Shown here: positions 15,551 to 24,713 of the stretch, piece by piece
Layout of the letters: each line of letters starts with the position of its first letter
Numbering within the stretch: position 1 is the first letter of the stretch
From: Streptomyces chumphonensis
GTDB taxonomy: Bacteria > Actinomycetota > Actinomycetes > Streptomycetales > Streptomycetaceae
Length of the DNA stretch: 64,000 bases
Direction: 5' to 3'
Assembly (NCBI RefSeq): GCF_014779715.1
Contig: NZ_JACXYU010000013.1
Span: forward strand, 1-64,000
Position numbers and translations under genes: made by a program
The notes under the pieces: generated by a model
Databases searched by the model: none
What the model saw: only the letters and a program-made list of their open reading frames with translations
Told to the model about the DNA's origin: nothing

Positions 15551-16918
15551 TCACGCCGGCCAGGCGGGTGCGTCCCCTCCCCAGCGTGCGGGCGGGGACG
15601 CCCAGGTGCGCGGTGAGCCCGGGTAGGCGATCGGCGGCAGCGCGTGGACCAGGGTGCCGTGGGGGGACGCGGTCGTGGCCAGCCAGGGCTCGGGGGTGTA
15701 CGGGGCCGCCGGGCCGCCGTCCGGGGGCGCGGACCGCAGACCGTGCAGCAGCCAGGAGGCGGTCCCCGCCAGGGACAGCCGCACGTGCCGCCCGCAGCCG
15801 TCCGTCCCGCGAGCGGTGAGCGCCCGCAGGACGGCCGCCGCGAGGAGGTACCCCGTCCCGTGGTCCAGCGCCTGGGCGGGCAGCACACCGGGCGTCCCGT
15901 CCGGGGCCGCCTCCACGGCGGCGATGCCGGAGGCCGCCTGGACGAGGCTGTCGAAGCCCCGCCGCCCCGACCACGGCCCCGTCCGGCTCCACGCGCTCAG
16001 CTGGGCCACCGTCAGCCCGGGGCGGCGCGCGAGGAGTGCCTCCGGGGCCAGGCCGTACCGGTCGAGGGAGCCGGGACGGTACCCGGTGACCACGACGTCG
16101 GCGGCGGCGAGCAGCTCCTCGAACCGGGCGCGGTCGCCCGCGTCGCGCAGGTCGAGCAGGGCGGAGCGTTTGCCCGGACCGGTGTCGAGGTGGGTGTCCG
16201 GGTCCTCCCGCAGCTCCGGCGGGTCGATCCGCAGCACGTCGGCGCCCAGCAGGGCCAGCGTGCGTGTCGCCACCGGGCCCGCGATGACGCGCGTCAGGTC
16301 CAGCACCCGCACGCCCCGCGCGGGGAGCGGCGCGGGCGGCAGCGGACGCGCCCCCCGGCCCCCGGCCCCCACCACGCGCTGCTCGAGAAGCGGCGTACCG
16401 GCCGCCCACGGCTCCGTCGCCACGGCGACGGCCAGGCCGCCCGCCGCGTATACGCGCTCCCGCACGGCGTGCGCGGGCCGGGCGGCCAGGGCGGCGGCCA
16501 GCCGCGGCGGTTCCGTGGACTCCGGCAGCCCCAGGGCGTCCAGCAGCCGGGCCCGGTGGTGCGGGTAGTTGGCGTGGGTGCGCACCCAGCCGTCGGCGGC
16601 GCGCCAGAAGCCGGACAGGGGCGCGAACGAGGTGGGGGCCCGGCCGTCGACGCGCAGGTGCCGCTCGCTGACGAACGCCGTCGCCACGGCGCCCTCGTGC
16701 ACCCGGACCGCCGGCAGCGGTCCGCCGTTGCGGCACGCCAGCAGCTCCGCGGCGGCCAGCGAGCAGACCCCGACGGTGGCGCGGGCCAGCTCGCGCACCG
16801 GAAGCCGGGCCGGCAGCACGCCGGGCGCCGGCGTGTAGGTGACGCGCGCCGCCGCGTCGGGCGGTCCGCCCAGGGCCGCCCAGGCGTCCGCCGTGGCCGC
16901 GTCCCCGTCCGTCCCCAT
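15551..16918 (-). CDS. CaiB/BaiF family CoA transferase
   Basis: A 455-aa class III CoA-transferase-like protein. The C-terminal half is the recognisable core: GVRVLDLTRVIAGPVATRTL, ALLGADVLRIDPPE, GPGKRSALLDLRD, DVVVTGYRPGSLDRYGL, and LTVAQLSAWSRTGPWSGRRGFD. The conserved Asp nucleophile is expected near FDSLVQAASGIA. The N-terminal 200 residues look like a second, degenerate family III half, so the protein may be an internally duplicated form. The ATG at 16918 follows GGGAGG. It converges with hemB and sits downstream of a secreted degenerate esterase gene. Substrate unknown; oxalate, carnitine or bile-acid CoA labels would be guesses. Confidence 0.8.
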   Translation of the reverse strand: MGTDGDAATADAWAALGGPPDAAARVTYTPAPGVLPARLPVRELARATVGVCSLAAAELLACRNGGPLPAVRVHEGAVATAFVSERHLRVDGRAPTSFAPLSGFWRAADGWVRTHANYPHHRARLLDALGLPESTEPPRLAAALAARPAHAVRERVYAAGGLAVAVATEPWAAGTPLLEQRVVGAGGRGARPLPPAPLPARGVRVLDLTRVIAGPVATRTLALLGADVLRIDPPELREDPDTHLDTGPGKRSALLDLRDAGDRARFEELLAAADVVVTGYRPGSLDRYGLAPEALLARRPGLTVAQLSAWSRTGPWSGRRGFDSLVQAASGIAAVEAAPDGTPGVLPAQALDHGTGYLLAAAVLRALTARGTDGCGRHVRLSLAGTASWLLHGLRSAPPDGGPAAPYTPEPWLATTASPHGTLVHALPPIAYPGSPRTWASPPARWGGDAPAWPA

Positions 16919-16985
16919 GCCGTCCTCCCGGCCTCGCGCGCCCGCGTCCGGCCCCGGTGGCCGGGAGGGGGCGCTCGGGGTGACG

Positions 16986-17603
16986 CTACCGGCCCCGGGC
17001 GGCGGCGGTGGCGCAGCCCGTCGCCGGGCGGGTACCCGCGAAGAGGTAGGCGGAGTCGGGGGAGGCCAGGTGGGCGCACAGCTGCGCGGACGGGCCGTGC
17101 AGGGTGATGGCGTCCGGGTCACCGCCGAACGGCACCGCGTTGCGGTGCAGCCAGTGCAGGGCGGCCTGCTGCGCGGCCAGCTCCCCGGCGGGCACGGTGA
17201 CCAGGACGACATCCGGAGGGTCTGCCGGGGAGTCGTCCGGCGCGGTGGACGACCCGCCCAGCCGGACGTCCACGGGGAGACCGGCCCCCACGCTGACCCC
17301 GCGCGGCGTCGTCACCGTCAAGGCCCCACAGGCGTCGGCGCACGGCGTCCGGGCCGCGGTGGCGTCCCGCACCCCCTGCCACTCCTGCGCCGGGGAGGCG
17401 TAGGGCACGTCGTGGAAGACCCTGGCGGAGGCGGTGATCTCGCCGCGCAGTCCGCCCTGGTCCGTGCGGACCACGGACGGGTCGGGGTCCCCTCCCGACG
17501 CACGCCCGGCCGTGGCCAGGAGCCCGGCCGCCAGTGCGGCCGAGATCGCCCCGAAGGCCATGCGCTGTGCGACACCCGCACCCGTCATCGTCATGGTGCC
17601 CAT
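16986..17603 (-). CDS. Secreted, truncated carboxylesterase-like protein
   Basis: A 205-aa protein with a signal peptide (RMAFGAISAALAAGLLATAGRASG) followed by type-B carboxylesterase-like sequence: VRTDQGGLRGEITASARVFH and DVPYASP match the family N-terminus, and GGDPDAITLHGPSAQLCAHL sits where the GxSxG nucleophile elbow should be. Here the elbow reads G-P-S-A-Q, and the protein stops about 300 residues short, without the acid and His of the triad. It cannot be an ordinary esterase; it may be a binding protein or a decayed gene under weak selection. The ATG at 17603 is the best of several close starts; no good ribosome site is visible. Confidence 0.65.
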   Translation of the reverse strand: MGTMTMTGAGVAQRMAFGAISAALAAGLLATAGRASGGDPDPSVVRTDQGGLRGEITASARVFHDVPYASPAQEWQGVRDATAARTPCADACGALTVTTPRGVSVGAGLPVDVRLGGSSTAPDDSPADPPDVVLVTVPAGELAAQQAALHWLHRNAVPFGGDPDAITLHGPSAQLCAHLASPDSAYLFAGTRPATGCATAAARGR

Positions 17604-17807
17604 GACGATGACGCTAGGAGGTCGAACCCCGCTGGAGCAGCCGTCCACCACCCGGGTCCGGAGTGGGGTTGGCCCCACCCCGGACCGGGGGCCCGCGCGC
17701 CCCCGGGGCGTCGCCGTGCGGGGTCGGGAGGAGCGCCGCCCGTCTGGGACAATGAGCGCACCCACCCACGCGGGATACACCCACCGACCGACCAGGGAAG
17801 TAAGGAC

Positions 17808-19541
17808 GTGCCGACCGTGGCTCAGAGCACCGAGACCGACTGGGTCTCCCGATTCGCGGACGAGGTCATCGCCGACGCGGAGCGCCACGCGCCCGGCAAA
17901 CCCATCGTCTGCGCCTCGGGGCTCAGCCCCTCCGGGCCGATCCACCTGGGCAACCTCCGCGAGGTCATGACCCCGCACCTGGTCGCCGACGAGATCCGCC
18001 GCCGGGGACACGACTGCGTGCACCTCATCTCGTGGGACGACTACGACCGTTTCCGCAAGGTCCCGGCGGGCATCGACCCGTCCTGGTCCGAGCACATCGG
18101 CAAGCCGCTCACCTCCGTCCCGGCGCCGCCCGGCAGCACCCAGCCGAACTGGGCCGAGCACTACAAGGCGGCGATGGTCACCGCGCTGGCCGAGTTGGGG
18201 GTCGAGTTCCGCGGCGTCAGCCAGACCCAGCAGTACACCTCGGGCGTCTACCGCGAGCAGATCCTCCTCGCCATGCGGGAGCGCGGCACGATCGACGCCG
18301 TGCTCGACCGCTACCGCACGAAGGAGAAGCCGGGCGGCAAGAAGGCCGGCGGCAAGCAGCAGAAGCCCGTCGACGAGGCCGAGCTGGCCGCCGCCGAGGG
18401 CTCCGGCGCGGCCGGGGAGGACGACGGCAGCGGCACCGGCGGGGACTACTACCCGTACAAGCCGTACTGCGGCAACTGCGAGAAGGACTTCACCACGGTC
18501 GTCTCCTACGACGACGACACCACCGAGCTGACCTACACCTGCGCCTGCGGGCACAAGGAGACGGTGCTGCTGCGCGAGTACGACCGCGGCAAGCTCGTGT
18601 GGAAGGTCGACTGGCCGATGCGCTGGGCCTTCGAGGGCGTGACCTTCGAGCCCTCGGGCGTCGACCACTCCTCGCCCGGCTCGTCCTACGTCGTCGGCGG
18701 CCAGATCGTCCGCGAGGTGTTCGGCGGGCGTCAGCCCATCGGCCCGATGTACGCCTTCGTGGGCATCAGCGGCATGGCGAAGATGTCCAGCTCGCGCGGC
18801 GGCGTGCCCACGCCGTCCGACGCGCTGGAGATCATGGAGGCGCCCCTGCTGCGCTGGCTGTACGCGCGCCGCCGGCCGAACCAGTCCTTCAAGGTCGCCT
18901 TCGACCAGGAGATCCAGCGCACCTACGACGAGTGGGACGCGCTGGAGCGCAGGATCGCGGAGGGCACGGCCCAGCCCGCCGACGCCGCCGCCCACGCCCG
19001 CTCGGTGCGCACCGCCGCCGGTGAACTGCCCCGCACCCCGCGCCCGCTGCCGTACCGGACGCTGGCCTCGGTGGTCGACATCACCCAGGGCTCGGCCGAC
19101 CAGACGCTGCGCATCCTCTCCGAGCTGGATCCGGAGCGTCCCGTCACCTCCCTGGACCAGACGCGCCCCCGGCTCGACCGCGCCGAGCGCTGGATCTCCA
19201 CCCACGTCCCCGCCGACCAGCGCACCCGCGTGCGGTCGGAGCCGGACACCGAGCTCCTCGCCTCCCTCGACGACGGGCAGCGCGAGGCCCTGCGGCTGCT
19301 GCTCGACGGGCTGAAGACGCACTGGTCGCTGGACGGCCTGACGACGCTCGTCTACGGCGTGCCCAAGGTGCGGGCCGGGCTCGACCCGGAGGCGAAGCCG
19401 ACGCCCGAACTGAAGCTGGCCCAGCGGTCGTTCTTCGCGCTGCTGTACCAACTGCTGGTGGGCCGGGACACCGGGCCGCGCCTGCCGACGCTGCTGCTCG
19501 CGGTGGGCGCCGACCGCGTCCGCACGCTCCTGTCGGCGTGA
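17808..19541 (+). CDS. lysS: Lysyl-tRNA synthetase, class I
   Basis: A 577-aa class I (archaeal/spirochaete-type, LysK-like) lysyl-tRNA synthetase. The HIGH-like signature is in ASGLSPSGPIHLGNLREVM (about residue 45) and the KMSKS-like loop in KMSSSRGG (about 324). A four-cysteine zinc site is visible in YCGNCEKDF and TCACGH (residues 220-250), next to an inserted Lys/Gly-rich loop. The C-terminal alpha-helix cage domain is complete. The GTG at 17808 follows GGGAAG at 7 nt; a second GTG at 17817 is possible. Streptomycetes commonly have a class II LysRS as well, which would lie elsewhere. Confidence 0.93.
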   Translation: MPTVAQSTETDWVSRFADEVIADAERHAPGKPIVCASGLSPSGPIHLGNLREVMTPHLVADEIRRRGHDCVHLISWDDYDRFRKVPAGIDPSWSEHIGKPLTSVPAPPGSTQPNWAEHYKAAMVTALAELGVEFRGVSQTQQYTSGVYREQILLAMRERGTIDAVLDRYRTKEKPGGKKAGGKQQKPVDEAELAAAEGSGAAGEDDGSGTGGDYYPYKPYCGNCEKDFTTVVSYDDDTTELTYTCACGHKETVLLREYDRGKLVWKVDWPMRWAFEGVTFEPSGVDHSSPGSSYVVGGQIVREVFGGRQPIGPMYAFVGISGMAKMSSSRGGVPTPSDALEIMEAPLLRWLYARRRPNQSFKVAFDQEIQRTYDEWDALERRIAEGTAQPADAAAHARSVRTAAGELPRTPRPLPYRTLASVVDITQGSADQTLRILSELDPERPVTSLDQTRPRLDRAERWISTHVPADQRTRVRSEPDTELLASLDDGQREALRLLLDGLKTHWSLDGLTTLVYGVPKVRAGLDPEAKPTPELKLAQRSFFALLYQLLVGRDTGPRLPTLLLAVGADRVRTLLSA

Positions 19542-19579
19542 CGGGCCGACCGCGTGACGGCCGGACGGGGTGATCGGCG

Positions 19580-20782
19580 TCAGCCGACGACGCCGATCTC
19601 CTCGTTGAGGCGCTCGCGGCACTCCCGCACGTAGGGGCGCAGATACGCCTCGCTCAGCAGGCCGCCGTCCCGGTTCGTCACGCCGAAGCGATCGTTGAGT
19701 GCCCGGGACAGATCACGGGCGGTCGGCCGGGCGCCCCGCGCGGCGAGGTCGCGGTACGCCTGGAAGTACACGTCCTCCACGGGGACGCCGTCCGGGACCC
19801 CGGTCGGTTCGTCGGCGGGCGCCTCGACCGGCTCCGGCGGCGCCGGGGGGCGTCGGATGGGCCGGCGCCCCTGCGTCCCGGCCACGTACTCCGGCGCGGG
19901 CTCCCGAACGGGCACGGGTGCGGGCTCGGGCTCCGGTGCGGCGGCCGCGGGCTGCTCGGCCACGCGCTCCGGGACGGGTGCGGTTTCGGCCGGTGCGGGC
20001 CGGGGGGCCGGTGAGCGGTCGGGCTCCGGTGCGGCGGGGGGCTCACGATGCTCGGGCCGCTGCTCGGCCGGGGGCCCGGTGAGCGACGCCTCGGCCGAGG
20101 GCGTCGGCGTCGCGGCGAGCGCCGCCACGGACCGGCTCAGCGGTATCCCGTAGCGGGCGAGCTTCAGCGGCATGAGGTCCTCCACCGGCGCCCGCCGCCG
20201 CCAGGCCCGGCCGTACCGGGCGCGCAGCCGCGTCCGGTACACCAGCCGCTCCTGCTCCAGGCGTATGACCTCGTCGTACGACCGCAGTTCCCACAGCTTC
20301 ATCCGCCGCCACAGCCGGAAGGTCGAGGGGAAGGCGAGGAGCCAGCGCGAGACGCGCACGCCCTCCATGTGCCGGTCCGCGGTGATGTCGGCGATGCGGC
20401 CGATGGCGTGCCGGGCCGCCTCCACGGAGACGACGAACAGCACCGGGATCACCGCGTGCATGCCGACGCCCAGCGGGTCGGGCCAGGCGGCGGCGCCGTT
20501 GAAGGCGATGGTGGCGGCCGTCAGGAGCCAGGCCGTCTGGCGCAGCAGGGGGAAGCCGATGCGCAGCCACGTCAGCAGGAGGTCCAGCGCGAGGAGGACG
20601 ACGATGCCCGCGTCGATGCCGATGGGGAAGAAGGGGGCGAAGGAGCCGAAGCCCTTGCGTTCGGCGAGGTCGCGCACGGCCGCGTACGACCCGGCGAAGC
20701 CGATCGCGGCGATCACCAGGGCCCCGACCAGGACGACCCCGATGAGGACGCGGTGGGTTCGGCTGAGCTGCGTCGCGGACAC
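19580..20782 (-). CDS. DUF2637 multi-spanning membrane protein
   Basis: A 400-aa protein with four membrane segments in the first 150 residues (VLIGVVLVGALVIAAIGFAG, IGIDAGIVVLLALDLLLTWL, TAWLLTAATIAFNGAAAW, MHAVIPVLFVVSVEAARHAI), matching the DUF2637/SpdB-like family, many members of which are found on Streptomyces plasmids in conjugation modules. A basic region (RLWRRMKLWELRSYDEVIRL) follows, then about 130 residues of Pro/Ala/Glu repeats and a C-terminal ARDLSRALNDRFGVTNRDGG helix-turn-helix-like end. The GTG at 20782 follows GGGAGGAG at 7 nt. No plasmid genes surround it, so it is probably a domesticated chromosomal copy. It converges with lysS. Confidence 0.75.
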   Translation of the reverse strand: MSATQLSRTHRVLIGVVLVGALVIAAIGFAGSYAAVRDLAERKGFGSFAPFFPIGIDAGIVVLLALDLLLTWLRIGFPLLRQTAWLLTAATIAFNGAAAWPDPLGVGMHAVIPVLFVVSVEAARHAIGRIADITADRHMEGVRVSRWLLAFPSTFRLWRRMKLWELRSYDEVIRLEQERLVYRTRLRARYGRAWRRRAPVEDLMPLKLARYGIPLSRSVAALAATPTPSAEASLTGPPAEQRPEHREPPAAPEPDRSPAPRPAPAETAPVPERVAEQPAAAAPEPEPAPVPVREPAPEYVAGTQGRRPIRRPPAPPEPVEAPADEPTGVPDGVPVEDVYFQAYRDLAARGARPTARDLSRALNDRFGVTNRDGGLLSEAYLRPYVRECRERLNEEIGVVG

Positions 20783-20878
20783 CCGCGTTCTCCTCCCGCT
20801 CGGACACCTGAGCGGCGCCCAGCCTGACACACGTTGTCAAGGTCATGTCCGGCGGGAGGGGAACGTGCGGTTCCGCGC

Positions 20879-21571
20879 CTACTTGACGGCCGCGACGACC
20901 TGCTCGGCGGCCTTCTCCGCGCCCTTGCGGATCTCGTCGGCCTTCGGGTTGTCGGCGTCCTCGAACCCGGTGCCGGAGTAGTCCACGACGACCACGACGT
21001 TCGCGGTGCGGGCCACGACGCGCTGGTTGCGGTAGTCGCCGCCGTCGTCGCCCTTCTCCTCGCTGTCGAAGCCGATGGTGGTGGCCTCGTCGCCGAGGTC
21101 CTTCAGGGCCTTCTCCTCGACCTTCTTGTTCGCCTTGTCGCCGGTGATCTTCTCGACCTCGGAGGCGGCGGAGCGCGCGGCGCGGTCGTCGCCCGAGCCG
21201 ACGTCGAGCACCGAGTCGTAGCGGCGCAGCGAGACGAACAGCGAGCGGTAGTCGTACTCGTCCAGCCCGGACCACAGGCAGCTGGTGTAGCTGTCGGTGT
21301 CCTTGCTCTTGAGGTTCTTGCCCTTCTCGTTCTCCGCCTCGGGGACGATGTCCTCGATCGTCTTCCCCGGCACCGTCTTGCAGGCGTCCGGCAGTTCGGA
21401 GAACTTCACCGGCTCCGGCTTCGGCTCCGAGGACTTCTCCGCCTCGGCGGACGGCTTCTCGGCGGGGGCCTTGGCGTCGTCGTCGCCACCCCCCAGGCAG
21501 CCGGTGACGAGGAGGGCGGGCACGGCCACCAGGGCCAGTGCGCGGCGGACGGTCAGGTTGCTGTGGAACAT
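20879..21571 (-). CDS. DUF3558-like lipoprotein
   Basis: A 230-aa exported protein. The signal peptide ends in a lipobox (ALLVTGC, Cys about residue 25), followed by a charged linker (EKPSAEAEKSSEPKPEP) and a domain with two likely disulfide cysteines (LPDACKTV and SYTSCLW). This matches the DUF3558-type lipoproteins common in actinobacteria, of unknown function, anchored to the outer face of the membrane. GGGAAG lies upstream of the ATG. It follows a second lipoprotein gene of similar architecture with a 25-bp gap; the two look like an operon of diverged paralogues. Confidence 0.75.
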   Translation of the reverse strand: MFHSNLTVRRALALVAVPALLVTGCLGGGDDDAKAPAEKPSAEAEKSSEPKPEPVKFSELPDACKTVPGKTIEDIVPEAENEKGKNLKSKDTDSYTSCLWSGLDEYDYRSLFVSLRRYDSVLDVGSGDDRAARSAASEVEKITGDKANKKVEEKALKDLGDEATTIGFDSEEKGDDGGDYRNQRVVARTANVVVVVDYSGTGFEDADNPKADEIRKGAEKAAEQVVAAVK

Positions 21572-21596
21572 GGTGGATTCGCTTCCCGGTCTCGGG

Positions 21597-22526
21597 TCAA
21601 CTGTCGAGCCGCTCGGCGATCTGCTGCGCCAGGCGGCCGGCCTGCCGTTGCAGCTCCTCGCTGTCGGGCAGGCGGCGCTTGTCGGTGGACCACTGGTTGT
21701 ACTGGACGGTGACGATCACGTTGCCCTTGCGGAAGACCAGCGTGATGTCGCGGTGGACGCCGGCGTCGGCGGTGACCAGCTCGTCGTCGAGGTAGGCCGC
21801 TTCGCCGACGCCCTCCAGGGGGCGCGGGGCCAGGGCGGGGTCGGGGGTCTCCGCGTCCGGCTCACCGTCCGGGCCGGGGCCCGCCGGCGGGGTGCCGCCG
21901 GGGGCCGACGCGGGGTCGGGCCCCTCCTCGTCCGCTCCGGACGGTTCGCGGGACGCCTCGTCCCCGGGCGCCTCGGACGCCGCGCCCGACGGCTCCTCCG
22001 AGGCGCCGTCGGAGGGTTCCTCCGAGCCGCCGTCGGACGCGGCGGGGTCGGACGGCTCGTCGGTGGGCGGGGCGGTGGCGGGGATGTCCGCCTCCGTCGC
22101 CCGCTGGTCGAACAGCTCGACGGCGCGGTCGCCGTCGCTGACCTCGGGGTCGTAGGAGACGACGCGCTCGAAGTCCAGGGTCAGATGATGACTGCCCAGG
22201 GAGGTCGCGCTCTTCCACGTGCAGCCGACGCGGCGGTCGGTGTCGAACGTGACGGCCGCCTCGCCCTCCAGCGTCGCGTCGTCGGCCCCCCGGCCCACGT
22301 CCTCCGGGAACAGGGCGGCGCGCAGGCTCTCCCGGCCGAGCGATCCGCAGGGCTCCGGCAGCGTGCGGTAACGGCCGGGTTCCACGGACGTCTCGGAGGC
22401 GCCGGTCGAGCCCGACTTGCCGTCCGTCGTGCCCCCGCTCTCCCCGGCGTCGGCCGTGCAGCCCGTCAGGGCCACGGCCAGCGCCACGAGGGCTGCGGAG
22501 CCGCCCCGGTACGTCCTGCGCCGCAC
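21597..22526 (-). CDS. DUF3558-like lipoprotein with acidic/proline-rich insert
   Basis: A 309-aa lipoprotein: signal peptide with lipobox (AVALTGC), a Ser/Gly linker, then a domain with conserved cysteines (LPEPCGSLG, VGCTWKSAT) as in its downstream neighbour. A roughly 100-residue Ser/Glu/Asp/Pro-rich insert (repeats of EEPSDGA, EPSGA) divides it from the C-terminal half, which contains ITLVFRKGNVIVTVQYNQW, again shared in shape with the neighbour. The GTG at 22526 follows AGGGAGG. The function is unknown; the two may interact at the cell surface. Confidence 0.72.
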   Translation of the reverse strand: MRRRTYRGGSAALVALAVALTGCTADAGESGGTTDGKSGSTGASETSVEPGRYRTLPEPCGSLGRESLRAALFPEDVGRGADDATLEGEAAVTFDTDRRVGCTWKSATSLGSHHLTLDFERVVSYDPEVSDGDRAVELFDQRATEADIPATAPPTDEPSDPAASDGGSEEPSDGASEEPSGAASEAPGDEASREPSGADEEGPDPASAPGGTPPAGPGPDGEPDAETPDPALAPRPLEGVGEAAYLDDELVTADAGVHRDITLVFRKGNVIVTVQYNQWSTDKRRLPDSEELQRQAGRLAQQIAERLDS

Positions 22527-22568
22527 GTCGGCCTCCCTGCGTTCGCCTCGCCGAACTCGAAAACGTGT

Positions 22569-22589
22569 TGCCGCCCCGACGGGGCGGCA
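22569..22589. repeat. 21-bp perfect palindrome between lipoprotein gene and rtcB
   Basis: TGCCGCCCCG (22569-22578), a central A, then CGGGGCGGCA (22580-22589). It lies 43 bp upstream of the lipoprotein start and about 120 bp upstream of rtcB, in a divergent intergenic region. A one-base centre makes a DNA operator or promoter-distal cruciform more likely than an RNA hairpin. Confidence 0.5.
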
Positions 22590-22707
22590 GAACACAATGT
22601 CTACAGCAACCCACGCGCCGACGCCCGGAATACCGGGTTCTTTGCCGTGCTTTGTCCGGATTCTTCGGTGGGTTGAGAATCGTCACGTAGGGGGAGCTGA
22701 ATCACCG

Positions 22708-23901
22708 ATGTCGTACACCGAGGTGCAGGGTGCCCGGGTGCCGATCCGCATGTGGACGGACCCGGCTGGGGTCGAGGACGTCGCGATGCGGCAGCTGCAC
22801 AACGCCGCGACCCTGCCGTGGGTCAAGGGGCTGGCCGTCATGCCGGACGTGCACTTCGGCAAGGGGGCGACGGTCGGGTCCGTCATCGCCATGGACGGTG
22901 CCGTGTGTCCGGCGGCCGTCGGGGTCGACATCGGCTGCGGGATGTCCGCCGTCCGCACGTCGCTGACCGCGAACGACCTGCCCGGCGATCTGTCGGGGCT
23001 GCGGTCGAAGATCGAGGCGGTCCTCCCGGTGGGGCGCGCGCTGCACCGCGAGGCCGTCGATCCGGTTCGGCTGCACGGCTTCCCCACCGCGGGGTGGGAC
23101 TCCTTCTGGTCGCGCTTCGACGGGGTCGCCGAGTCCGTGCACTTCCGGCGCGAGCGGGCGGCCAAGCAGATGGGCACCCTGGGTGGCGGGAACCACTTTT
23201 GGGAATTCTGTATAGATATGTCCGATTCGGTCTGGGTCATGCTGCACTCCGGTTCGCGCAACATCGGCAAGGAACTGGCCGAGCACCACATCGGCGTGGC
23301 CCGGAACCTGCCGCACAACCAGGGGCTCGTCGACCGTGACCTGGCCGTGTTCGTCGCCGACACCCCGCAGATGGCCGCCTACCGCAACGACCTGTTCTGG
23401 GCGCAGGAGTACGCCCGGCACAACCGCGACGTGATGATGGCGCTCTCGCTCGACGTGCTCCGCAAGGAGTTCAAGAAGGCGAAGCCGACCTTCGCCCCGG
23501 TCATCTCCTGCCACCACAACTACGTGGCCGAGGAGCGCTACGACGGCGTGGACCTCCTCGTCACACGCAAGGGCGCGATTCGGGCGGGCAGCGGCGAGTA
23601 CGGCATCATCCCCGGTTCGATGGGCACGGGTTCGTACATCGTGAAGGGGCTCGGCAACGCGGCCTCGTTCAACTCCGCCTCCCACGGCGCCGGGCGGCGG
23701 ATGAGCCGGAACCAGGCGAAGAAGCGGTTCACGACGCGGGACCTGGAGCGGCAGACCCTCGGTGTCGAGTGCCGCAAGGACGCGGGTGTGGTGGACGAGA
23801 TCCCGGCGGCCTACAAGCCGATCGAGCAGGTCATCGACCAGCAGCGGGATCTGGTGGAGGTGGTCGCCCAGCTCAGGCAGGTCATCTGCGTCAAGGGCTG
23901 A
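22708..23901 (+). CDS. rtcB: RtcB family RNA ligase
   Basis: A 397-aa RtcB ligase, which joins RNA 2',3'-cyclic phosphate or 3'-phosphate ends to 5'-OH using GTP and manganese. Diagnostic motifs: MPDVHFGKGATVGSVIA, VGVDIGCGMSAV with the metal-binding Cys, GTLGGGNHFWEF, MLHSGSRNIG, GSMGTGSYIVKG and SHGAGRRMSR with the histidine that is guanylylated (about residue 325). All metal and nucleotide residues appear intact. No archease or RtcA gene and no RtcR regulator is nearby, so it is an orphan. The ATG at 22708 has GGGGAG about 12 nt upstream. Confidence 0.94.
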   Translation: MSYTEVQGARVPIRMWTDPAGVEDVAMRQLHNAATLPWVKGLAVMPDVHFGKGATVGSVIAMDGAVCPAAVGVDIGCGMSAVRTSLTANDLPGDLSGLRSKIEAVLPVGRALHREAVDPVRLHGFPTAGWDSFWSRFDGVAESVHFRRERAAKQMGTLGGGNHFWEFCIDMSDSVWVMLHSGSRNIGKELAEHHIGVARNLPHNQGLVDRDLAVFVADTPQMAAYRNDLFWAQEYARHNRDVMMALSLDVLRKEFKKAKPTFAPVISCHHNYVAEERYDGVDLLVTRKGAIRAGSGEYGIIPGSMGTGSYIVKGLGNAASFNSASHGAGRRMSRNQAKKRFTTRDLERQTLGVECRKDAGVVDEIPAAYKPIEQVIDQQRDLVEVVAQLRQVICVKG

Positions 23902-23954
23902 CCCGGTGCGCGCCCGCCGCGCGAAGGCCCCGTCGGTGGGCGCGGGCCGCGCCG

Positions 23955-24713
23955 TCAGTTCTCGCGGTGCACCTTGCGGTTGGACGCCTGGGCGCGCGGC
24001 CGCACGACGAGCAGGTCCACGTTGACGTGCGGGGGCCGGGTGACGGCCCATCCGATGGTGTCGGCTACGTCCTCCGCGTTCAGCGGCTCGGGCACGCCCG
24101 CGTAGACGGCCGCCGCGCGGTCGGCGTCGCCCCGGAAGCGGGTCAGGGCGAACTCGTCGGTGCGGACCATGCCGGGTGCGATCTCGACGACGCGCACCGG
24201 TTCGCCGCACAGTTCGAGGCGCAGCGTCTCCGTCAGGGCGTGCGCGCCGTACTTGGCGGCCGCGTAGCCGCCCCCGCCCTCGTAGACCGCGAACCCGGCG
24301 GTGGAGGAGACGACGACCACCGTGCCGCCGTCCCGGGCGTCCCGCAGCGCGGGGAGCAGGGCCTGGGTCATGTGCAGCACGCCGAGGACGTTGACCTCGT
24401 ACATGGTCCGCCAGTCGGCCGGGTCGCCCTCGGCCACGGTGTCGGTGCCGAGCGCGCCGCCCGCGTTGTTGACCAGCACGTCCACGCCGCCGAGGGAGGC
24501 GGCGAAGGCGTCCACGGCCGCCCGGTCGGTGACGTCCAGCGGGTGTGCCCCGGCCGCCAGCCCGGCGTCGGTCAGTTCCTTCGCGAGCGCCTCGATCCGC
24601 TCGGCGCGGCGGGCGGTCAGCACGACCCGGTACCCGGCCTCCGCCAGTCGGCGCGCGGTCGCCGCGCCGATCCCGCTGCTGGCTCCGGTGACGACGGCGG
24701 TTCGCCCACTCAT
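23955..24713 (-). CDS. Short-chain dehydrogenase/reductase
   Basis: A 252-aa classical SDR. It has the cofactor motif TAVVTGASSGIGAATARRL, an Arg after strand 2 (VVLTARRAERIEAL) suggesting NADP(H), the NNAG motif, the catalytic VVVVSSTAGF serine and YAAAKYGAHAL giving the YxxxK pair. PGMVRTDEF follows as the usual Pro-Gly turn. It converges with rtcB. Members of this group are often annotated as serine 3-dehydrogenase-like or clavulanate-dehydrogenase-like; the substrate cannot be told from sequence. Confidence 0.88.
   Translation of the reverse strand: MSGRTAVVTGASSGIGAATARRLAEAGYRVVLTARRAERIEALAKELTDAGLAAGAHPLDVTDRAAVDAFAASLGGVDVLVNNAGGALGTDTVAEGDPADWRTMYEVNVLGVLHMTQALLPALRDARDGGTVVVVSSTAGFAVYEGGGGYAAAKYGAHALTETLRLELCGEPVRVVEIAPGMVRTDEFALTRFRGDADRAAAVYAGVPEPLNAEDVADTIGWAVTRPPHVNVDLLVVRPRAQASNRKVHREN

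Noticed and set aside
16986..19622. Continuous leftward frame spanning the esterase relic and the antisense of lysS
   Set aside because: Only the part from 17603 has a signal peptide and homology; the upstream part is the shadow of lysS.
19580..20782. Integrated plasmid or conjugative element suggested by DUF2637
   Set aside because: No tra, rep, integrase, or att-like repeats are adjacent; the gene is flanked by ordinary chromosomal genes.
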